In this document: one piece after another, positions 28,314-40,113 of the stretch
How positions within the stretch are numbered: position 1 is the stretch's first letter
Layout of the letters: each line of letters begins with the position of its first letter
DNA from: Helicobacter pylori
GTDB lineage: Bacteria; Campylobacterota; Campylobacteria; Campylobacterales; Helicobacteraceae
Reading direction: 5' to 3'
Assembly: GCA_008032955.1 (NCBI GenBank)
Contig: CP032046.1
Coordinates: 1,550,001-1,614,000, forward strand
Length of the DNA stretch: 64,000 nucleotides
Translations under genes and position numbers: made by a program
Notes under the pieces: model-generated
Told to the model about the DNA's origin: nothing
Databases searched by the model: none
Seen by the model: the letters and a program-made list of their open reading frames with translations, nothing else

Positions 28314-29998
28314 TTAAGTTTTAAACAAATTCACTTGTTTGTCTAAACTCATGGTCGTTTCGCTCACATGCGTAGCGATGTTTAAAATATCTGAAGAATC
28401 GGCTAAAGTCTCAGAAACCACTTTTTCCACTTCCACAAAATCGCTTACCATAGCTTCAATTTGGTGTCCGGATTTGGCGTAATCGTCCATGCTTTGATTG
28501 CTATCTTGCACGACTGAGCTTAAATTAGAACTCATTTTTTCATAAGTTTCTTGCACGCTTTTACTCATATCGCTCAAGTGCTCCATTTTTTGCGAATTGA
28601 GATTCATTTGCGAGCTTACGGCATTGATTTCTTGGACAATCACCATGATAGTGGAATTGATTTCGGCTAAAGACTTTTGAGTGCGCCCGGCTAAATTCCT
28701 AACTTCATCAGCCACCACCGCAAAGCCTCTGCCATGCTCGCCGGCCCTTGCGGCTTCAATAGCGGCGTTTAGGGCTAATAGATTGGTTTGATCGGCAATA
28801 TCATTGATAATATCCAAAATGGATTTGACATCATCAGCGTTACGGCTTAGTTGCTCCACTTTGCTAGAGAGTTCCTCTTCAGTGTGCGCGCTCTCTGTGA
28901 TTTGAGAAAATAAATCCCCAATCGCTTCCTTGCTCTCTTTGACAAGCGCTTGCGTTTCAATCAAACGCTTCCTTAACCTTTGAGACTGCTCTATGGAAGC
29001 ATTCATCATGCTCGCTATATCAGTGGCTTTATTTTTTACGGAATCTAGAGTGGTTGATGAATTTTTCATGCCCTTTTGGGTTTCTTGCACGATTTGGACT
29101 AATTTATCCATTGAAGTTTTATTGAGGGTGGAAATCCCTTTAATCTCTTCCATAATCAAGCGGGCGTTCTCCACAAACAAATTGACCCCACGGCCCACTT
29201 GCGAGATTTCATCGTTGCGATCATCCACATCAATTTTGGTCCTCAAATCCTTATCCCCATGGCTGAAAGCGTTGATTTTAAGGACCAGTTCATCAATGCG
29301 TTTCACGATCCTTAATTTAGCGTATATGAGCACCAAAACCACTAACGCTATCGTCGCTGTCAGTATCCAAAGGAATAATTTCGTGGTGTTTTCATTAAAA
29401 ACCTTATCTACGCCTTCTGTGATCGCTTTATTTTCTGTGTTAATGTCAGTGTAATAAGAAGTCGTTGCAATCACCATTTGAGACACTTCATCATAATGCG
29501 AGTAGGCGAATTTTTTCTCCGGCACGCCTCCATCATATTTAGGCATTTTATAATAAGTGTAGCCTCCCCCTTTTTTAGCCGCCTCCAAATACCCCTAACA
29601 TAATACACCCCATCAACGCTCTGAGCGTCAAGTCCTGATTGGCCTACGGTTTTAGGATTGACCGGATCAAACAATACTATCCCATTTTTATCCACCACCA
29701 CCATATAAATCATGCCCTTATCGTCGTTAATGCGTTTAAAATAATCTAGCGCCATTTTTCTTGCAGTGGCATTGTCAAAATTTTTGTAATACTCATAAAT
29801 GCCCTGTTCAAGAAGTTTTGTCATGTAAGCGAGCGTTTTTTCACGCTTCTTGTATTGCTCGGTTTCTAAATGCTCCATGAGTTGCGCTAACACATCTTTT
29901 TGCATAACCTTTACAAAACCAATAAAAAGCCCCCCTAAACCCAAAAGAGCGGCTAACACGACCAGCATAATACGAGTCCCCAACGAAGCAAACATCAT
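28314..29998 (-). pseudogene. tlpB: Methyl-accepting chemotaxis protein TlpB, frameshifted
   Basis: Chemoreceptor for acid, urea and autoinducer-2 in the literature. It is read here as two frames. The first (29471-29998, 175 residues) starts MMFASLGTRIMLVVLAALLGLGGLFIGF, covers the first membrane segment and most of the PAS-like periplasmic sensor, and leaves frame after VYYVRG. The second (from about 29588) resumes [15 protein letters not shown], then a membrane segment ([20 protein letters not shown]), HAMP and the signalling tip. One base is missing beside the C4 run at 29592-29595. Restored, the product would be about 565 residues, the normal TlpB size. It is either a real loss of this receptor or an assembly error. 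Confidence 0.9.
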
Positions 29999-30059
29999 TT
30001 ATCTCCTATCAATCATTTTTAAGTCAAACCCTAATTTGAGAGTTCAGCCTCCAAATGCA

Positions 30060-30073
30060 CCCCCCCCCCCCCC
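30060..30073 (-). promoter_or_regulatory. G14 tract in the tlpB leader (RepG target)
   Basis: Fourteen C on the plus strand, that is G14 in the tlpB mRNA leader, about 60 bases before the ATG at 29998. This is the homopolymer at which the small RNA RepG is known to bind; its length, which varies between strains, sets whether RepG represses or activates tlpB (Pernitzsch et al.). RepG itself is not encoded in this window. Confidence 0.88.
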
Positions 30074-30213
30074 GAAAAATGAGTGGCGCAAAACAAGATT
30101 AAAAATCCGGTTGTTTGAAAACCGCTGAAAAAAGTGAAAAGCCAACAATCTAGAATTATAGAACACCCTTTCTTAAGTTAGGCTTAAAAATAAAATAATA
30201 AAAATAAAAAATC

Positions 30214-31959
30214 TTATTTAACTTCACTCTCTTTAATGGATCTTATGTTCAAAGTCCTCCCGTCTTTTGAAGTGGGGATTTTAATGCTCCCCTCTTTTAA
30301 TTTTTCTCTCAATTTTTCCAGCAACGGGTTTTTGAAATCGTAGTTGATGATTTCCCAGTTATGTTCCAGTTCAGGGGTTACCTTCCCGCCTTTTTCTTCT
30401 GTGATGTATTTGATGATTAAATCTCGTATTTGCCCGTTATCTTGCAATTCATCGTAAGAATTATAATACCTATTAGCGTCTGTAACCAAATTTAATGTCT
30501 TGGATAATGTCCCAAATCGGTAATTGTTGATCGCTAATTTATAGACCGCTTTGGGGTCAATGGGTTTGTTGTTGATTGTCGGATTAATAATCCTTGATCC
30601 GGCGGGTTTTGTAACATCAACTTGGTATTTCACGCCAGAAAACATATCAAAGTTATAACCGCGAATATTTTCATTAAAACTGATCGTCAAATCTCCTGGT
30701 TGCAACTGATTGTAAAATTGATACGACCATTCCATGTATTTCAACAGATTTTCACCCGTTATTTTCACTCCAATGAGCGTATTAGCGAACTTGTAAATAT
30801 AGGCGACATCTTTTCTTTTGAAAGGCCCTTTTTTCAAATTGGTGCCAAAATTGAATAAGGCTGCCGCTGAAACATCGGCTTTTGCATAATATTTTTGCAC
30901 TTTATTAATCAATTCTATCACCGGTGTTTCTTGCAATGCGGCGGTGGGCATCGTGGTGATTTTTTCTTCTCCTGTGATAAAATCAGGCCTGTCAATAAAG
31001 GTTTTTGTCACTTCGCCGACCACTTCATTAGCGTATTCTTTTGATTTTTTATCCACATATTCGTATTTTTTCGCTAATTCTTCATCTTCGGGCACGCCTT
31101 TTGTGGATAGGTTTTCAGTCGTTACGATTTTTTTCTTCGTTTTGGTGTCAAATATTACCACGCCTTTTGCCAGATAAGCCCCATACGCTCCAGGCTCAAT
31201 GGTGTGCACCTTTCCTATTTTGGTGTTATAAACCGCATGCTCATGCCCTGCAAAAATGATGTCAAATTGCGGGAATTTTTTCGCCAGATCAGGGACTCCA
31301 TCGCCACCTTTCTCATCTTCTCGCCCCAAATGAAAAGCGCCAATCAAAATATCATACTTCCCTTTTAGCTCTTTTAAGGTCTTTTTTAACGCTTCTTCAG
31401 CGTCCAAAAACTCTAAGCCCGCAAAATGTTCAGGCGTAGAAGCCTCCCAAGTGGGGATGTGTGGCACCACATACCCCACAATTGCCACCCTCACGCCATC
31501 AATTTTTTTAATAATATAAGGCTTCACAAACGGCTTATTGTCCGCAATTTTGATAATATTCGCATTCACGACACCGCCATTAAATCCCTTAATATTCTTT
31601 TCTAAAAAATCTTTACTGAAATTAAACTCGTGATTCCCAAGCACACGAATATCAAATTTCAAATCGTTTTCGGCTCTAACTAGCGGGTGAACAGGCTCAT
31701 CGTTAAACAACTCCGCGCTATTACCCTGCAACAAATCCCCGCTGTCAATCAAAACCACGTTTTTATTCTCAGCCCTTTGCTTTTTGATTAAAGTCGCAAT
31801 CCTTGTCAAGCCGTTATTGGGTTTTTGCTCGCCAATCGCATAATCATACGAAAAAAGCCGTCCGTGAATGTCTGAAGTTTCTAAAAACACGATTTTGACT
31901 TCTTTTGCAGATATTGAAAGCACCAGCGTTAAAAAGATGACTAAAATTAACTTTCTCAT
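30214..31959 (-). CDS. Periplasmic 5'-nucleotidase / 2',3'-cyclic-nucleotide phosphodiesterase family protein
   Basis: Metallophosphoesterase with a C-terminal nucleotide-binding domain, expected to release nucleosides and phosphate in the periplasm. I chose the ATG at 31959 (MRKLILVIFLTLVLSISAKE, a signal peptide) because GGAAGGATTT precedes it. Metal-binding blocks are ETSDIHGRLFSYD (about 22-34), LIDSGDLLQGNSA, VLGNHEFNF and IFAGHEHAVYN, followed by the 5_nucleotid_C domain (from about 330, with ALFNFGTNLK and GENLLKYMEW). The 581-residue length fits the family. In annotation it is called CpdB or nucleotidase; substrate preference is not evident. Confidence 0.88.
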   Translation of the reverse strand: MRKLILVIFLTLVLSISAKEVKIVFLETSDIHGRLFSYDYAIGEQKPNNGLTRIATLIKKQRAENKNVVLIDSGDLLQGNSAELFNDEPVHPLVRAENDLKFDIRVLGNHEFNFSKDFLEKNIKGFNGGVVNANIIKIADNKPFVKPYIIKKIDGVRVAIVGYVVPHIPTWEASTPEHFAGLEFLDAEEALKKTLKELKGKYDILIGAFHLGREDEKGGDGVPDLAKKFPQFDIIFAGHEHAVYNTKIGKVHTIEPGAYGAYLAKGVVIFDTKTKKKIVTTENLSTKGVPEDEELAKKYEYVDKKSKEYANEVVGEVTKTFIDRPDFITGEEKITTMPTAALQETPVIELINKVQKYYAKADVSAAALFNFGTNLKKGPFKRKDVAYIYKFANTLIGVKITGENLLKYMEWSYQFYNQLQPGDLTISFNENIRGYNFDMFSGVKYQVDVTKPAGSRIINPTINNKPIDPKAVYKLAINNYRFGTLSKTLNLVTDANRYYNSYDELQDNGQIRDLIIKYITEEKGGKVTPELEHNWEIINYDFKNPLLEKLREKLKEGSIKIPTSKDGRTLNIRSIKESEVK

Positions 31960-32071
31960 TGAAATCCTTCCATAAAAGAGATTCATAACGATAATTTTTA
32001 CATAATATTAACGCTGATGCGATGATTCCTGCTAGAATTTAACGCCTATGGGTAAGATTGGTAAGATTGGT

Positions 32072-32127
32072 AAAACTTATAAGAGAATAGGGGAGCGTTT
32101 TAAAATAATCCCCCCAAAACAACCCCT
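32072..32127 (-). repeat. G-run/C-run hairpin family, copy V (directly after luxS)
   Basis: On the minus strand G5, G4 and G6 runs follow the last luxS codons, then ATTATTTTAAAACGCT, a C4 run and TATTCTCTTATAAG. The G6 and C4 runs can pair. It starts inside the luxS stop region (GTGGGGGTTTAAGGGG). A short direct repeat, GGTAAGATT twice then GGTAAAACT, lies beyond it at about 32051-32077. Confidence 0.45.
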
Positions 32128-32585
32128 TAAACCCCCACTTCAGACCATTCAGCGCGTTTGTCTAAAAAAGCACGCGCTAAATTCTTAGCACCCTCTAAAG
32201 TGTGGTTAGCCGCCCAACCGCATTGCTTTTCATTGCTGGCAGGCACTTCTTTAGCCTTTAGCACGTCTTGCATCGTCTTTTCTAAAACCTCTAAAATCTC
32301 TGTGTAATTGTCATGGTTTAACACCGTGAGATAAAATCCCGTTTGGCAACCCATAGGCGACCAATCCACGACATAATTGGCATGGTTGCGGATAATTTCA
32401 GCGACTAAATGCTCTAAAGAGTGTAGGCTAGGCATGTCCATGTGATCTTGGTTGGGTTGCTTGAAGCGCACATCGTATTTGACAATCACATCCCCATTAG
32501 CGCCCTTTTTGCGATCAGCGACACGCACATAAGGGGCTTTGACTTTGGTGTGATCCAAATTGAAACTCTCTACATTCATTTTCAT
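32127..32585 (-). CDS. luxS: S-ribosylhomocysteine lyase LuxS
   Basis: Fe/Zn enzyme that splits S-ribosylhomocysteine into homocysteine and DPD, the precursor of autoinducer-2. The 152-residue protein has the metal ligands His55 and His59 with the catalytic Glu58 ([14 protein letters not shown]), the catalytic Cys80 (SPMGCQTGF) and the third ligand Cys122 ([14 protein letters not shown]). Ribosome-binding site AAAGGAG precedes the ATG. It is the last gene of cysK-metB-luxS; the products form the reverse-transsulfuration route in H. pylori, with homocysteine from LuxS as the input. Confidence 0.97.
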   Translation of the reverse strand: MKMNVESFNLDHTKVKAPYVRVADRKKGANGDVIVKYDVRFKQPNQDHMDMPSLHSLEHLVAEIIRNHANYVVDWSPMGCQTGFYLTVLNHDNYTEILEVLEKTMQDVLKAKEVPASNEKQCGWAANHTLEGAKNLARAFLDKRAEWSEVGV

Positions 32586-32624
32586 GTTTTTAACTCCTTT
32601 AGTTTATAGATTACAATAAAAACT

Positions 32625-34704
<2,080 letters not shown>

Positions 34705-34821
34705 TATTCCTCCTAATAATAAAAATAACAATAACTCAACTTTAGCGATTATGCCTAAACTCGTTAAATGGATTAAGATTTAGGGTAAAATGTTGGCTTA
34801 TTAACGATCAAGGAGCTTTCA

Positions 34822-35400
34822 ATGAAAACGATAGAATGGAATGAAAAGCAAAGAAAAGCGTTCCAAGACTTGTTAAAAGAGTTTGTAGAGTCAATTGATG
34901 TTAAAGTGCAAGAAAGGAGACAAACAAGCAAAACCCCAAAGATACCAGAATACGCTTCATGCCAAAACAGGCTGAACAAGTTTTTAGTGCCATGGGGTTA
35001 TGCGTGCAAAATCAGTCTTGGCTATGGGTATTTATCCCATGAGCCATCCATCGCCTTTTGCCGTCAGGATATTTTAGGGGAAGGGTTTGTCAATGGTGAG
35101 AAACCAACCCCAAAAAAAGGTTTTTACCTTTGGTTTGCTTACTGTTGGTGCAACGATGCAGAAAAGTTTTATCTTCGCATAGGTCGATCCACAGAGCAAG
35201 ATGAGGAAAAAGAGCTTCAAAAATGCCAAGCGTATGACGAGATCATTGATCCTAATGGAGACACATACTACCAAGAGAGCTATGACGATTTAGAAGCCGA
35301 TCTTGAAAGCATTACCAACGATTTTTTACGCTTTGCTAACGAATTTAATCAAATCCCCACTGCGTGTTTTGAGTTAGAGCCATCTAGCACAAGCCATTAA
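34822..35400 (+). CDS. Hypothetical protein with an MrcB/DUF3578-like N-terminal-domain pattern (HP0108-like)
   Basis: Not a standard gene. The 192-residue product has a helical start (MKTIEWNEKQRKAFQDLLKEFVES) and then a beta-rich centre: FLVPWGYACKISLGYGYLSHEPSIAFCR, KKGFYLWFAYCWCNDAEKFYLRIGRST. The run of a Pro-Trp strand, a G-x-G motif, a short strand and a KGFYLWF...FYLRIG block resembles the MrcB-type N-terminal domain (DUF3578) of McrB-like modification-dependent restriction proteins. Here it stands alone without an AAA+ part. A fold assignment is inference from pattern only. It has an acidic C-terminal helix and good RBS (AAGGAGC). It points away from cysK. Confidence 0.6.
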   Translation: MKTIEWNEKQRKAFQDLLKEFVESIDVKVQERRQTSKTPKIPEYASCQNRLNKFLVPWGYACKISLGYGYLSHEPSIAFCRQDILGEGFVNGEKPTPKKGFYLWFAYCWCNDAEKFYLRIGRSTEQDEEKELQKCQAYDEIIDPNGDTYYQESYDDLEADLESITNDFLRFANEFNQIPTACFELEPSSTSH

Positions 35401-35638
35401 AACACCCCCCATACCAAAAAGAACTCTCTCATAAGGGATTTTCCTAAAATCCCACCAACGCTTTTAAGCTAAACCTTAAAAAAGCTATCGTTTGGTTACA
35501 ATCAAGTTTTGATATTTGGATTAAAAAACGCTTTGAGTGTTTGTTAGATTTTGTAATCAGTATCCCATTGATGAAAATGAGAAAAGCAAGCAGGTTTTGA
35601 TTAAAACCGCTCGCTTGAAAGAAGTTTTAAAAGCGTTT

Positions 35639-37501
35639 TTACTCCACTTCCGCATCAATCACATCATCGTCTTTTTTCTTGGGTTGCTCGGCGTTGTTTT
35701 TATTCGCCATCGCTTCGCCTAATTTTTGAGCCGCTTGCGCTAACGCTTTTGTCTTGTCTTCAAGTTCAGCTTTAGTAGCGTTATCGTTTTTGACGCACTC
35801 TTTAAGGGCGTTAATGGCGTTTTGGATCTCGTTAGCGTCGTTTTCATTCAAATTCGTTTTATGCTCATCAAGGCTCTTTTGGGTTTGGTGCGCCAAACTA
35901 TCGGCATGGTTTCTCGCTTCAATCACTTCTTTTTTCCTAGCGTCTTCTTCTTTGTGCAATTCAGCGTCTTTAACCATTTTTTCAATTTCGCTATCAGACA
36001 ACCCGCTAGAGCCAGAAATTTTAATCTCTTGGCTTTTACCGGTATTTTTATCTTGCGCTGACACGGTTAAAATCCCGTTAGCGTCAATATCAAAGGTTAC
36101 TTCAATTTGCGGCATGCCTCTTGGAGCGGGCGCGATGCCTTGCAAATCAAATTTACCCAACGATTTATTATCCCTTGCCAATTCCCTTTCACCCTGTAAA
36201 ACCATAATGGACACAGCGGGCTGGTTGTCTTCAGCGGTTGAGAACACTTGAGATTTTTTCGCCGGGATAGTCGTGCCTCTATCAATCACTTTAGTCATCA
36301 CGCCCCCTAAAGTTTCAATCCCAAGGCTTAAAGGCGTAACATCTAATAAAAGCACATCTTTCACATCGCCTTTTAACACGCCCCCTTGAATGCTCGCGCC
36401 CACCGCTACGACTTCATCAGGATTGACGCTTTTATTCAAATCTTTGTTGATAAAAGCTTTCACCCTTTCTTGGACTTTAGGGATACGAGTGGAGCCGCCC
36501 ACCATCACCACTTCTGAAATCTCATTTTTGGTTAGCCCTGCGTCTTTGATCACGTTTTCAATTTTAGAAATCGTTTCTTCCACTAGATCTTCTGTCAGGC
36601 TTTCAAATTTAGCCCTAGTGAGTTTTTTCACCAAGTGTTTAGGCCCGGTAGCGTCTGCGGTGATAAAAGGCAAATTGATTTCAGTTTCCATCGCAGAGCT
36701 CAACTCTTTTTTAGCGTTTTCAGCGGCTTCTTTCAAGCGTTGCAACGCCATCACATCGTTTTTAATCTCAATGCCCGTTTCGCTTTTAAACTCACTCGCT
36801 AAGAAGTCAATCACACGATTGTCAAAATCATCGCCCCCTAAGAACGCATCGCCCCCTGTGGCTAAAACTTCTACAACATTATCGCCTGTTTCTAAAACGG
36901 TAACATCAAAAGTCCCCCCACCCAAATCATAAACCATGATTTTTTCGCTCTCTTTTTTATCCAAGCCATAAGCTAACGCCGCGCTTGTAGGCTCATTGAT
37001 GATCCTTAAAACATTAAGCCCTGCAATCGTGCCGGCTTCTTTAGTCGCTTTCCTTTGGCTGTCGTTAAAATAAGCCGGAACCGTGATAACCGCTTCAGTA
37101 ACGCTCTCGCCTAAATAACTTTCAGCGTCTTCTTTGAGCTTCATTAAAATTTTGGCTGAAATCTCTTGAGGGGTATAAACTTTACCCGAAATCTCAATCG
37201 CACAAGCCCCATTCCTATCCACAATCTTATAAGGCAAGCGTTTTTCGGCTTCTTTAGCCTTATCTTCATTAAACATCAAGCCCATGATTCTTTTAATAGA
37301 ATAAATGGTTTTTTCTGGATTGGTTACCGCTTGTCTTTTCGCACTCTCGCCCACTAAAATCTCGCCCTTATCCGTAAAGGCTACAACAGAAGGAGTGGTG
37401 TTTTTACCCTCTTTATTAGCAATAATCTTTGCTTCATTGCCTTCATAAACCGCCATTGCGGAGTTGGTTGTCCCTAAATCAATTCCAATAACTTTTCCCA
37501 T
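35639..37501 (-). CDS. dnaK: Chaperone DnaK (Hsp70)
   Basis: ATP-dependent chaperone. The 620-residue protein starts [20 protein letters not shown] (phosphate-1 loop), has the family blocks [31 protein letters not shown] and [14 protein letters not shown] in the ATPase domain (1-380), then the substrate domain ([20 protein letters not shown]...) and a C-terminal lid ending in [13 protein letters not shown]. Length is standard. It is the third gene of hrcA-grpE-dnaK, 30 bases after grpE. Regulation is by HrcA and HspR at the promoter before hrcA. The CDS is fully intact. Confidence 0.98.
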   Translation of the reverse strand: MGKVIGIDLGTTNSAMAVYEGNEAKIIANKEGKNTTPSVVAFTDKGEILVGESAKRQAVTNPEKTIYSIKRIMGLMFNEDKAKEAEKRLPYKIVDRNGACAIEISGKVYTPQEISAKILMKLKEDAESYLGESVTEAVITVPAYFNDSQRKATKEAGTIAGLNVLRIINEPTSAALAYGLDKKESEKIMVYDLGGGTFDVTVLETGDNVVEVLATGGDAFLGGDDFDNRVIDFLASEFKSETGIEIKNDVMALQRLKEAAENAKKELSSAMETEINLPFITADATGPKHLVKKLTRAKFESLTEDLVEETISKIENVIKDAGLTKNEISEVVMVGGSTRIPKVQERVKAFINKDLNKSVNPDEVVAVGASIQGGVLKGDVKDVLLLDVTPLSLGIETLGGVMTKVIDRGTTIPAKKSQVFSTAEDNQPAVSIMVLQGERELARDNKSLGKFDLQGIAPAPRGMPQIEVTFDIDANGILTVSAQDKNTGKSQEIKISGSSGLSDSEIEKMVKDAELHKEEDARKKEVIEARNHADSLAHQTQKSLDEHKTNLNENDANEIQNAINALKECVKNDNATKAELEDKTKALAQAAQKLGEAMANKNNAEQPKKKDDDVIDAEVE

Positions 37502-37531
37502 GTGTTATCCTTTCTTTTAAAATAAATGTTT

Positions 37532-38107
37532 TTAATCGTTTTTAGCAATACTCACCATTGCCGGCCTCAAAACCCTACCCTTATACTTGTAGCCTTGTTG
37601 CAAAACTTGCACGATTTTCCCGTTTTCTTTTTCTTCGCTTTTGACTTGCATGATCGCATTGTGGAAATTGGGATCAAATTCTTCTAAGCATTCAATCCCC
37701 TCAATGCCATGCCTTGCCAAAACTTCATGCAACTTTTCCATCGTAAGCTCCAAGCCCTTGGTTAAAGCGCTCTCTTTATCCACTTCAGCTGCACTTCTAT
37801 GAGCCCCAAGAAGCGCATCAATCACTGGCAATAGATCCAATGCGATTTTTTCATACGCATACTCTAACGCCATGCTCTTATCTCTTTCTAAGCGCTTTTT
37901 CACATTTTCAAAATCCGCATGCACTCTTAAGTATTTTTCGTGCATTTCTTGGTATTTAAGCTCAAAATCTTCCTTAATCTCGCATTCTTTTTTGCTCGCT
38001 TCTTGCATTTCTTCACCTTGTTGTTCTTTGCAAGCGCAAGCCTTTTCGCAAGATTCTAGCTCTTCTTGGCTTAAATGATCGTGTTCTTGGTTGTGTTCAT
38101 CTTTCAT
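37532..38107 (-). CDS. grpE: Nucleotide exchange factor GrpE
   Basis: Releases ADP from DnaK. The 191-residue protein has a His/Glu-rich N-terminal segment with Cys pairs ([13 protein letters not shown], about 18-33), a long coiled coil ([27 protein letters not shown], about 48-75) and the C-terminal beta domain with [16 protein letters not shown] and [19 protein letters not shown]. Its ATG shares a base with the hrcA stop (TAATG), with AAGGAG inside hrcA. Confidence 0.96.
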   Translation of the reverse strand: MKDEHNQEHDHLSQEELESCEKACACKEQQGEEMQEASKKECEIKEDFELKYQEMHEKYLRVHADFENVKKRLERDKSMALEYAYEKIALDLLPVIDALLGAHRSAAEVDKESALTKGLELTMEKLHEVLARHGIEGIECLEEFDPNFHNAIMQVKSEEKENGKIVQVLQQGYKYKGRVLRPAMVSIAKND

Positions 38108-38937
38108 TATTTCTCCTTAGAAATGGTTTGAAAAAACCCTTCATAATCGCATTCTAGTTTCCCCACGCAAAGCAGTTGCATTCGTTTGTTTTGAAATTCT
38201 ATAGGGCGTGTTACTAGCATGCAATCAGGCTCTATAAAATGCAACCCTTTTTTGAAACGCTCCAAAACCTTACCCTCTAAAATGTCAAAAAATAAAGGGC
38301 TGTTTAAAAGCGTTTTTAACCCCATCAGATTAAAGCGTGTCATTTGTGCGCTGGAATACTCCAAACGCTCTAATTGCTTGGCTAAACTCAACGCATTGAC
38401 AGAAGCAGCGATTAAGCGCACTTCTTTAACGCTTCTGCCCACAAGCTCTAATAAAAATTTCTCCATTTTAACGCTGTAACCCACCGTGCAAGAAAACGCC
38501 AAAAAATCCAAAATCAAAAAGCGTTTTTCGCATTCAATGACTCTTTCTAAACGCTCCAAACTGGGTTTTTTTAACAGCGTAAAAAGCCCAAAATTTTCAC
38601 TCGCGCTTTTTAAGCGTTTTTCATTCACCTTTAAAACTTCAAAGCGCAACGACTTGTGCCAATAGTTTTCAAACGCCTTAAAAGTGGGCAATCTAGCGCC
38701 GCTAGAATGGGCTTGATAAAGCATGCCTTCTTTAGAAAGGATTTGAAAATAATTCCTGATCGTCGCGCAAGATATTTTCAAGTTTGCCAACTCTTTCAAG
38801 CGCTTAGAGCTAATGGGTTCTAAAATCTGCAGATAGGTTTTAACAAACGCATCTAACAAACTCTCTTTTTTATTCAAATTAGAACCTACTTTAATTCTTC
38901 TTAACATCATTATTTGAAAAATCTCGTCAATCACCAT
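38107..38937 (-). CDS. hrcA: Heat-inducible transcription repressor HrcA
   Basis: Repressor of heat-shock genes that binds CIRCE-type operators. I chose the ATG at 38937 ([10 protein letters not shown]), giving 276 residues, because the earlier in-frame ATG (38970) lies upstream of the promoter -10 box. Residues about 20-80 hold the winged helix ([50 protein letters not shown]); the rest matches the GAF-like HrcA domain. First gene of the operon, overlapping grpE by one base. The operator and -10 box lie just upstream (38959-39008). H. pylori HrcA is reported to work with HspR, encoded elsewhere. Confidence 0.93.
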   Translation of the reverse strand: MVIDEIFQIMMLRRIKVGSNLNKKESLLDAFVKTYLQILEPISSKRLKELANLKISCATIRNYFQILSKEGMLYQAHSSGARLPTFKAFENYWHKSLRFEVLKVNEKRLKSASENFGLFTLLKKPSLERLERVIECEKRFLILDFLAFSCTVGYSVKMEKFLLELVGRSVKEVRLIAASVNALSLAKQLERLEYSSAQMTRFNLMGLKTLLNSPLFFDILEGKVLERFKKGLHFIEPDCMLVTRPIEFQNKRMQLLCVGKLECDYEGFFQTISKEK

Positions 38938-38958
38938 TCTTGATGAAAGAACCCTCGC

Positions 38959-38964
38959 ATTATA
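38959..38964 (-). promoter_or_regulatory. -10 box of the hrcA-grpE-dnaK promoter
   Basis: TATAAT on the minus strand (GCTATAATGCG), 22 bases before the chosen hrcA ATG and 20 bases downstream of the inverted-repeat operator. Exact consensus match. Confidence 0.7.
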
Positions 38965-38983
38965 GCGCAAAAAGTTAATAATC

Positions 38984-39008
38984 TATCACTTGTTTTGAAA
39001 AAGTGATA
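38984..39008. promoter_or_regulatory. CIRCE-like HrcA operator
   Basis: A perfect inverted repeat TATCACTT (38984-38991) and AAGTGATA (39001-39008) with a 9-base spacer. Both the 9-base spacing and the CACT/AGTG core match the CIRCE element (TTAGCACTC-N9-GAGTGCTAA) bound by HrcA. It lies directly upstream of the -10 box of the hrcA operon, as expected for autoregulation. Confidence 0.8.
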
Positions 39009-39147
39009 AAAATTAACCGATTTTTCTTTAAAGTTTAGTCTATATCACTAAATTTATTTACTAGCATTAAATTAGGATTTTTTATAGAATTGATTTAATT
39101 TAGATCTGTTGGGCAACTAATACCTTTTATTAAAAAAACTTGTTATC

Positions 39148-39786
39148 ATGCTAAACATGAACACACACACAAGAGGCATTGACAGCAATCTGATTCATTC
39201 GCTCCAAAGCATTTCATTATCCATGTTTAGAAAGGGTTTTTTTGGGCTTTATCAAGGCTCCATTTCAGCACGCATTGGCGCAAATCAGTTTGTGATCAAT
39301 AAAAGAAACGCTGTTTTTGATCAATTGAATGAAAACACCTTACTGGTTTTGCATGACAAGATAGATTACCGCTGGAAAGAAGCGAGCCTGGATTCGCCCA
39401 TTCATGCGAGCGTGTATCGGGAGTTTTTGGACGCTAAATTCATCGCTTACGTGCGCCCTCCTTATAGTTTGGCGTATTCCTTGCGCCACAACCGATTGCT
39501 CCCTAGGGATTATTTAGGGTATCGTTCTTTGGGCGAAGAAATTTCCATTTTTAACCCCAAAGACTATGACAGCTGGCAAGAAAGAGCGGATACAGAAATC
39601 TTACGCCAACTGCAAGAGAGCAAAAAATATTTTGTTTTCATTAAGGGATGTGGGATTTTTGCCTACCACAGAGAGCTTTCTAAACTCATGGAAGTTTTTG
39701 ATTTGATTGAAAACTCATGCAAAGTTTTACGATTGGGCGATTTAATGGATTATTGCTATAATGATGATCCACGATTGAGCGTGTAA
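39148..39786 (+). CDS. Class II aldolase/adducin-like protein (HP0112-like)
   Basis: The 212-residue product resembles the class II aldolase/adducin fold: MFRKGFFGLYQGSISARIGANQFVINKRNAVFDQL matches the N-terminal substrate and phosphate loop (GxGSxSxR), and later HASVYREFLDAKFIAYVRPPYSLAYSL recalls the H-x-x-Y-x-x-x-x-D-x-x-A block. The usual metal-binding HxH appears changed (VRPPYS), so catalysis is doubtful. A second ATG lies three codons on; neither has a strong ribosome-binding site. It diverges from hrcA. Function unknown. Confidence 0.72.
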   Translation: MLNMNTHTRGIDSNLIHSLQSISLSMFRKGFFGLYQGSISARIGANQFVINKRNAVFDQLNENTLLVLHDKIDYRWKEASLDSPIHASVYREFLDAKFIAYVRPPYSLAYSLRHNRLLPRDYLGYRSLGEEISIFNPKDYDSWQERADTEILRQLQESKKYFVFIKGCGIFAYHRELSKLMEVFDLIENSCKVLRLGDLMDYCYNDDPRLSV

Positions 39787-39806
39787 AAAGCTAAAAAGGA
39801 TAAAAC

Positions 39807-40103
39807 ATGACCATCAACACCCATTACACCCCTAATTTCACGCAACTCCAAACCTTGAACAATATCAATAATGACGCAACCATAAAGGACAGGAATCAAG
39901 CAGAGCAGGATTTACAACAAAGCAATATTCAAGATGGTTTCAGCCAAGATAATACGCAAAACGCCCCTGATTTTGACCGATTACAAGCTTTAAACGCTAT
40001 CAATAACGACGGCACAATCAAAGACAGATCCCAAGTTGAGAAAAATCTTGCTGATGGTGAAAATGTCCCTGAAATTTATTCCAGCTTGGACACATACGCT
40101 TAA
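39807..40103 (+). CDS. Small Asn/Asp/Gln-rich protein with internal duplication (HP0113-like)
   Basis: Not recognised. The 98-residue product has two copies of a ~27-residue unit: FTQLQTLNNINNDATIKDRNQAEQDL (about 11-36) and FDRLQALNAINNDGTIKDRSQVEKNL (about 56-81). No signal peptide, Cys or membrane span is evident. It follows the aldolase-like gene by 20 bases with ribosome-binding site AAAAGGA, and is probably co-transcribed. It converges on the DUF115 gene with a 10-base gap. Confidence 0.7.
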   Translation: MTINTHYTPNFTQLQTLNNINNDATIKDRNQAEQDLQQSNIQDGFSQDNTQNAPDFDRLQALNAINNDGTIKDRSQVEKNLADGENVPEIYSSLDTYA

Positions 40104-40113
40104 AAGGGGTGTT

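Noticed and set aside
35537..35722. 61-residue plus-strand frame downstream of the MrcB-like gene
   Set aside because: Overlaps the end of dnaK on the other strand and lacks a ribosome-binding site.
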